Source: Gemmatimonadaceae bacterium
GTDB lineage: Bacteria; Gemmatimonadota; Gemmatimonadetes; Gemmatimonadales; Gemmatimonadaceae
Direction of reading: 5' to 3'
DNA length: 6,512 bases
Assembly (NCBI GenBank): GCA_025357975.1
Contig: JANYKY010000523.1
Span: forward strand, 1 to 6,512
The position numbers and the translations under genes were made by a program. Positions 6,051 through 6,512 of the stretch are shown here, piece by piece. Numbering within the stretch: the first letter of the stretch is position 1; each line of letters starts with the position of its first letter. The notes beneath the pieces were generated by a model. It was not told the origin of the DNA and did not search any database. It saw only the letters and a list, made by a program, of their open reading frames with translations.

Positions 6051-6512
6051 ATGGCAATCTGGAAGGAACAGACCACCGCCAATAAGGAGCCAGCACCGAT
6101 GCCCCAGCAGCCCGCCCCTCAGAAGGAAGAGACGTTCGCGTCTACCCCCCCGGCCTACAACCAGCCTTCGCGGGCGAGTGCCAGCGATCAGAAAGAAACG
6201 CTGATCGCCGCGAATCTCTCGATTGAAGGAAAGATTCAGGGCGCAGGCCATGTTCGAGTCGCCGGTCAGTTCAAGGGCGATGTAAACGTCGAAGGCAATC
6301 TGACGATCGAGCAGGGTGCGAAAGTCATCGGCGGAGTTCGCGCGCAGACGGTGACAATCGCTGGCGAGCTCGAGGGCAACGTCGACGCCGCTTCACGCGT
6401 CGAGCTGCAAGCTTCCGGCGTCTTGAATGGAGATCTCAAGGCCGGGTCATTGACAGTCGCGGCCGGTTCGAGGATGCGCGGCCAGGCGGAGTTCGGCTGG
6501 GACGAGAGCAAG
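6051..6512 (+). CDS. Bactofilin (cut by right edge)
   Basis: The frame is open for 154 codons to the window end. Residues 1-48 are a hydrophilic, Pro/Gln/Glu-rich tail without a membrane segment. From about residue 50 (LIAANLSIEGKIQG) to 147 the sequence repeats the bactofilin pattern of short beta rungs with hydrophobic-turn-Gly spacing: HVRVAGQFKGDVNVEGNLTI, VTIAGELEGNVDAASRVEL, GVLNGDLKAGSLTV, ending MRGQAEFGWDESK. Bactofilins (PF04519) are right-handed beta-helix cytoskeletal proteins that polymerise without nucleotide and position cell-wall enzymes or polar structures. The domain is essentially complete, so only a short C-terminal tail should be missing. A run of seven C at 6145-6151 encodes part of the Pro-rich tail. 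The M23 peptidase often linked to bactofilins is not seen upstream; downstream is outside the window. Confidence 0.93.
   Translation, partial: MAIWKEQTTANKEPAPMPQQPAPQKEETFASTPPAYNQPSRASASDQKETLIAANLSIEGKIQGAGHVRVAGQFKGDVNVEGNLTIEQGAKVIGGVRAQTVTIAGELEGNVDAASRVELQASGVLNGDLKAGSLTVAAGSRMRGQAEFGWDESK

Noticed and set aside
5806..6096. 96-codon minus-strand frame across the zinc-finger to bactofilin gap
   Set aside because: Overlaps both flanking plus-strand genes and shows no ribosome binding site or domain.
1..6512. A new defence, secretion or mobile system spanning the window
   Set aside because: No nuclease, toxin, integrase, transposase, repeat array or conserved multi-gene module is visible. 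The genes belong to scattered, mostly widespread families, and codon style looks uniform.

Overview
This looks like an ordinary piece of chromosome from a GC-rich, diderm (Gram-negative-type) bacterium. The diderm reading rests on an outer-membrane beta-barrel protein ending in phenylalanine and two lipoprotein signal peptides. The style of several proteins (the barrel protein with a non-POTRA N-terminal domain, the small lipoprotein, the leading part of a DinB protein, a bactofilin) reminds me most of Gemmatimonadota or a neighbouring lineage. That is recall and inference, not something a marker gene here proves. Eight genes are supported, two of them cut by the window edges. There is no RNA gene, mobile element or CRISPR array, and no stretch over 300 bases lacks a gene.

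Left block, minus strand, read right to left from 3223 to 1: a DUF72/YecE-family protein, a 722-724 residue outer-membrane barrel protein, and the first 44 codons of a DinB-like protein that runs off the left edge. The gaps are 46 and 48 bases with no visible terminator, so one transcript is plausible. A 75-codon lipoprotein gene on the plus strand (3249-3476) diverges from the DUF72 gene with only 25 bases between them.

Middle block, minus strand, 5422 to 3517: a DinB_2-family protein with an intact His triad, followed by a PQQ-type sorbosone dehydrogenase-like beta-propeller lipoprotein, probably one operon. A strong sigma-70-like promoter (perfect -35, 17-base spacer) precedes the DinB gene. 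A seven-codon reading frame with a good ribosome binding site sits between the two genes.

Right block, plus strand: a small UBP-type zinc-finger protein, whose proposed promoter overlaps the divergent DinB promoter and whose start follows an eight-G tract, then a 196-base gap, then a bactofilin cut by the right edge with only its last few residues possibly missing.

The genes do not form an obvious pathway. The envelope theme (barrel, two lipoproteins, bactofilin) is shared, but the rest are widespread accessory or poorly characterised families. I found no convincing new multi-gene system. The points most worth a second look are the barrel protein's unassigned N-terminal domain, the bacterial UBP finger that keeps the aromatic residues of a ubiquitin pocket, the overlapping divergent promoters, and the micro-ORF in front of the dehydrogenase.
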